Shown here: positions 61,507-64,000 of the stretch, piece by piece
How positions within the stretch are numbered: position 1 is the first letter of the stretch
Layout: every line of letters begins with the position of its first letter
DNA from: Clostridia bacterium
GTDB lineage: Bacteria; Bacillota; Clostridia; UMGS1840
Assembly: GCA_017936745.1 (NCBI GenBank)
Contig: JAGBEY010000014.1
Coordinates: forward strand, 1-64,000
DNA: 64,000 nt
Reading direction: 5' to 3'
The notes under the pieces: generated by a model
Database searches by the model: none
The model's input: the letters and a program-made list of their open reading frames with translations, nothing else
Told to the model about the DNA's origin: nothing
Translations under genes and position numbers: made by a program

Positions 61507-62679
61507 TTATAAATCTTCTGCTGAAATGTGGACTCTTTCTATATTTTGTACCGCTTCTTCAATCATGGCATCCATATCTAACTTCTGCTCTTCAAAGATA
61601 ACATCCTTTACTCTGGGATGGAGCTTGGGATGCTTGGGAGTGAACACGGTACAGCAATCCTCATAGGGTAAGATAGAGGTTTCAAAGGCTTCCATCTTGC
61701 GGGAAATTTCGGTGATTTCGGTTTTATCCATCCCGATTAAGGGGCGGAACACGGGGATACCCACCGCAGAATTGGTGACCTGAAGCCCCTCAATGGTCTG
61801 ACTGGCTACCTGACCCAGGCTTTCCCCGGTAACCAAAGCACCGCAGTTGTTGTTTTGTGCCACCCGTTCTGAAATTTTCATCATAAAACGGCGCATCACG
61901 AGGGTCATCATATCCTCACGGCATTTTTCACCGATGGCAAGCTGAATGTCGGTAAAGGGGACAATATGCAACCGATAGGGACCGGTGTATTTTGCAATAA
62001 TTCTTGCCAGAGAAATCACTTTCTGCTTGGCACGCTCGGAGGTGTAGGGATAAGAATAAAAATGCACTGCCTCTAATTTTAAGCCTCGTTTTGCCATCAT
62101 AAAGCCGGCAACGGGGCTGTCGATCCCCCCCGACAAAAGAAGCACCCCACGGCCCCCCGTTCCAACGGGAAGCCCGCCATGACATTCTTCCTTTTCAAAA
62201 TAGATGTATGCACCTTTTTCCCGTACCTCCACCATCACCTGAATGTCGGGATTTTGCACATTTACCGTAACATTTTCGATGTTATCGTGGAGAAATCCCC
62301 CCAATTCCCGGCAGATGGCGGGAGAATTTAAGGGAAAGGTTTTATCCGCACGCTTTGCTTCCACCTTAAAAGATTTTCCGTTTAATTTATCCTTTAACAG
62401 AGTAAGAGCATCTGCTTTGATGGTGTCCATATCCTTTTCGGTCTGGTACACTACCGAAACACTTTTTAAGCCGAACACATTTTTTGCCTTTTCCAGCATT
62501 TCGTAAAAATCGGCATCCTCCTCAGGCTCAATGTAAATGGCAGACTGATGAATGGACACGGATTTTAACAGTCCTTTTAATTGATTTCTGATATTTTTTA
62601 ATAGCTGATCCTCAAAATTTCTGCGGTTCAAGCCCTTAAGTGCCAGCTCTCCGCATTTTCCCAATAATAATTTTCGCAT
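61507..62679 (-). CDS. thiI: tRNA uracil 4-sulfurtransferase ThiI
   Basis: A 390-aa enzyme that adds sulfur to uridine-8 of tRNA and, in many bacteria, to the ThiS carrier for thiamine synthesis. The start (LLLGKCGELALKGLNRRNFE) is typical. A THUMP RNA-binding domain covers about 60-165, and the PP-loop ATP motif LLLSGGIDSPVAGFMMAKRG is near 183. It is the short form without a C-terminal rhodanese domain, as usual in Firmicutes, so the sulfur comes from a partner desulfurase not encoded here. The ATG is one base past the stop of the upstream membrane-protein gene, and its ribosome site lies inside that gene. Confidence 0.95.
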   Translation of the reverse strand: MRKLLLGKCGELALKGLNRRNFEDQLLKNIRNQLKGLLKSVSIHQSAIYIEPEEDADFYEMLEKAKNVFGLKSVSVVYQTEKDMDTIKADALTLLKDKLNGKSFKVEAKRADKTFPLNSPAICRELGGFLHDNIENVTVNVQNPDIQVMVEVREKGAYIYFEKEECHGGLPVGTGGRGVLLLSGGIDSPVAGFMMAKRGLKLEAVHFYSYPYTSERAKQKVISLARIIAKYTGPYRLHIVPFTDIQLAIGEKCREDMMTLVMRRFMMKISERVAQNNNCGALVTGESLGQVASQTIEGLQVTNSAVGIPVFRPLIGMDKTEITEISRKMEAFETSILPYEDCCTVFTPKHPKLHPRVKDVIFEEQKLDMDAMIEEAVQNIERVHISAEDL

Positions 62680-62680
62680 T

Positions 62681-63205
62681 TTACTGCTCCTTTTTTGTTT
62701 CTTCGGTTTCTACAGGGCGATACAACAATTTATGCACCAGTGCCATCAGATGAAAGCCCTTTACTCCTGCCAGGTATCCCAATGCAGTCACCACGGTAAT
62801 GAGGGCAGAAAAACCGCCAGCTGCAATGAAATTTACCACACCGTCGTGATAAATGATGTGTGCAAAATAAAAGGGAGCTTCCCATAACAGCACCAAAAGA
62901 TACACAGTGCCATAGGGCAAAACAAGCCACAAAAGAAGCGGCACAATCACGTAGCAAACGGCAATGAGGGCATACGCCAGAGGGAATTTGATGTGTGGCT
63001 TTACCACACTGTAGGACTTCTGATGGCCCCACCCTGCTTTATGGGCATAGCTGTAAATGCCCGATAAATATAAAATCAGAAAAAACATCCCGAAAAATAT
63101 CTGCCATTTTCCGCTCATGGAAGTGACAATGAGGAAGGAAAAAATGGCATACACCAGGTGATTGAACAACAGTGCCAAAAGGGGATGCTGTCTTTTTTCT
63201 ACCAT
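62681..63205 (-). CDS. Uncharacterised polytopic membrane protein
   Basis: 174 aa with about five predicted helices (for example LVYAIFSFLIVTSM, WQIFFGMFFLILYLSGIY, FPLAYALIAVCYVIVPLLLWLVL, LVLLWEAPFYFAHIIY and LITVVTALGYLAGV) and a charged C-terminal tail. No family is recognised. It is tightly coupled to thiI and lies after glyS, but nothing in it points to tRNA work. Confidence 0.75.
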   Translation of the reverse strand: MVEKRQHPLLALLFNHLVYAIFSFLIVTSMSGKWQIFFGMFFLILYLSGIYSYAHKAGWGHQKSYSVVKPHIKFPLAYALIAVCYVIVPLLLWLVLPYGTVYLLVLLWEAPFYFAHIIYHDGVVNFIAAGGFSALITVVTALGYLAGVKGFHLMALVHKLLYRPVETEETKKEQ

Positions 63206-63230
63206 AGGATTACCTCCGCATAAATTGTGT

Positions 63231-63270
63231 AAATGGCAAGTGTTTCAGAAAATGGAAACACTTGCCATTT
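63231..63270 (-). terminator. Terminator of glyS
   Basis: A perfect 16-bp stem AAATGGCAAGTGTTTC / GAAACACTTGCCATTT around an 8-base loop, 16 bp past the glyS stop. The first ten stem bases (AAATGGCAAG) are shared with the tsf terminator. Confidence 0.8.
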
Positions 63271-63285
63271 TGTAATGATGTGAAA

Positions 63286-64000
63286 TTAAAATTCCAGTTT
63301 GGATTCAATATAAGGAATCACTTCGTCAATGGGCAGACGAATCTGTTCCATAGTATCACGGTCACGCAAGGTAACAGAGTTATCTTCTTCGGATTCAAAG
63401 TCGAAGGTGATACAGATAGGAGTGCCGATTTCGTCCTGACGTCTGTACCGTTTTCCGATAGAACCGGCATCATCATATTCGCAGGGGAACTTTTTAATCA
63501 GCTGTTCATACAGCTTGAATGCAGGCTCCGACAGTTTTTTGGATAAGGGCAGAACTGCCGCTTTTACGGGAGCCAGTGCAGGATGGAGTCGGAGAACCAC
63601 ACGGGTGTCTCCCTCGGACACTTCTTCCTCGTCGTAAGCGTCTACCAAGAATGCCAGTGCCACACGGTCTGCACCCAAGGAAGGCTCAATTACATAGGGA
63701 ATATAGCGTTCGTTGGTAACGGGGTCGATATATTCCATTTTTTCACCGCTGTGTTCGCTGTGCTGTTTTAAGTCAAAATCGGTTCTGTCTGCAATGCCCC
63801 AAAGCTCGCCCCAGCCGAAGGGGAATAAAAATTCAAAGTCGGTAGTAGCATTGGAATAGTGAGACAGTTCTTCCTGCTCGTGGTCACGGAGTTTTAAGTT
63901 TTCTTCCTTAATTCCCAATGACAAGAGGAAGTTTTTACAATATTCCTTCCAATACTGGAACCATTCTAAATCGGTGCCGGGCTTACAGAAAAATTCCAGT
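63286..64000 (-). CDS. glyS: Glycyl-tRNA synthetase, C-terminal part (cut by window edge)
   Basis: A homodimeric class II glycyl-tRNA synthetase, of which only the last 237 residues or so are present; the reading frame stays open to the window end, so the start lies beyond 64000. Visible blocks are [59 protein letters not shown] and class II motif 3, [16 protein letters not shown]. The C-terminal anticodon-binding domain begins [17 protein letters not shown]. The in-frame TTG at 63924 is internal and not the true start. Confidence 0.95.
   Translation of the reverse strand, partial: LEFFCKPGTDLEWFQYWKEYCKNFLLSLGIKEENLKLRDHEQEELSHYSNATTDFEFLFPFGWGELWGIADRTDFDLKQHSEHSGEKMEYIDPVTNERYIPYVIEPSLGADRVALAFLVDAYDEEEVSEGDTRVVLRLHPALAPVKAAVLPLSKKLSEPAFKLYEQLIKKFPCEYDDAGSIGKRYRRQDEIGTPICITFDFESEEDNSVTLRDRDTMEQIRLPIDEVIPYIESKLEF

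Noticed and set aside
63286-63924. Short complete glyS starting at 63924
   Set aside because: The frame continues upstream to the window edge with clear GlyRS sequence ([15 protein letters not shown]), so the TTG at 63924 is internal.

Overview
The window is chromosomal DNA of a low-GC, spore-forming, Gram-positive Clostridia-type bacterium. Supporting signs are spoIIID, IreB, a class III fructose-1,6-bisphosphatase, S-layer-homology (SLH) surface proteins, strong AAGGAGG-type ribosome sites, several TTG/GTG starts, and TTGACA-17-TATAAT promoters. An uncultivated gut or anaerobic-digester lineage is an inference from the glycan-degrading gene content. No species can be named from the sequence.

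Layout. 1-5.5 kb: housekeeping genes rpsB-tsf and pyrH (minus), then ireB (plus) converging on fbp (minus). 5.8-40 kb: one long minus-strand block. Read in transcription order from 40 kb it holds an LplB/LplC-type sugar ABC transporter with its lipoprotein binding protein, an SLH-anchored right-handed beta-helix protein (32.2-36.1 kb), a catalytic-domain-free multimodular protein (28.6-32.0 kb), three giant secreted beta-helix proteins (23.8-28.4, 19.1-23.7, 15.4-19.0 kb), two SLH proteins joined by a TAATG overlap, an intracellular GH89 alpha-N-acetylglucosaminidase and a lipoprotein. 40.6-45.6 kb: a divergent plus-strand operon with a GH123/DUF4091-type glycosidase and a YesN/YesM-type two-component system. 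45.6-53.8 kb: plus-strand spoIIID, queT with a structured leader, a UPF0340 protein, a VanZ-like protein, minD-mgsA-comEC-holA, an AEC transporter, a ComF protein and tRNA-Pro(CGG). 54-54.6 kb: a gene-free stretch with hairpin arrays and a DnaA-box cluster. 54.6-64 kb: minus-strand housekeeping genes (efflux-adaptor-like protein, GNAT, HAD phosphatase, FAD protein, tadA, U32 peptidase, thiI, membrane protein, glyS cut by the window edge).

The 6.9-45.6 kb region reads as a Gram-positive polysaccharide-utilisation locus. Very large surface or secreted modular proteins would bind and cut an extracellular glycan, the LplABC-like transporter would import the oligosaccharides, and cytoplasmic GH89 and GH123-like enzymes would trim alpha-GlcNAc and possibly beta-GalNAc ends. 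The YesMN-like pair would sense the substrate. The least described part is the set of secreted proteins. They share a recurrent carbohydrate-binding-like module (PYTGVY...QDQP...DFG), a second GAAWKDVS module, a small helical module, Pro-Thr linkers and a beta-helix with an invariant GWGWG and DG-x-(H/Q)-IYT core. The substrate and the catalytic activity of the beta-helix are not settled by sequence alone.
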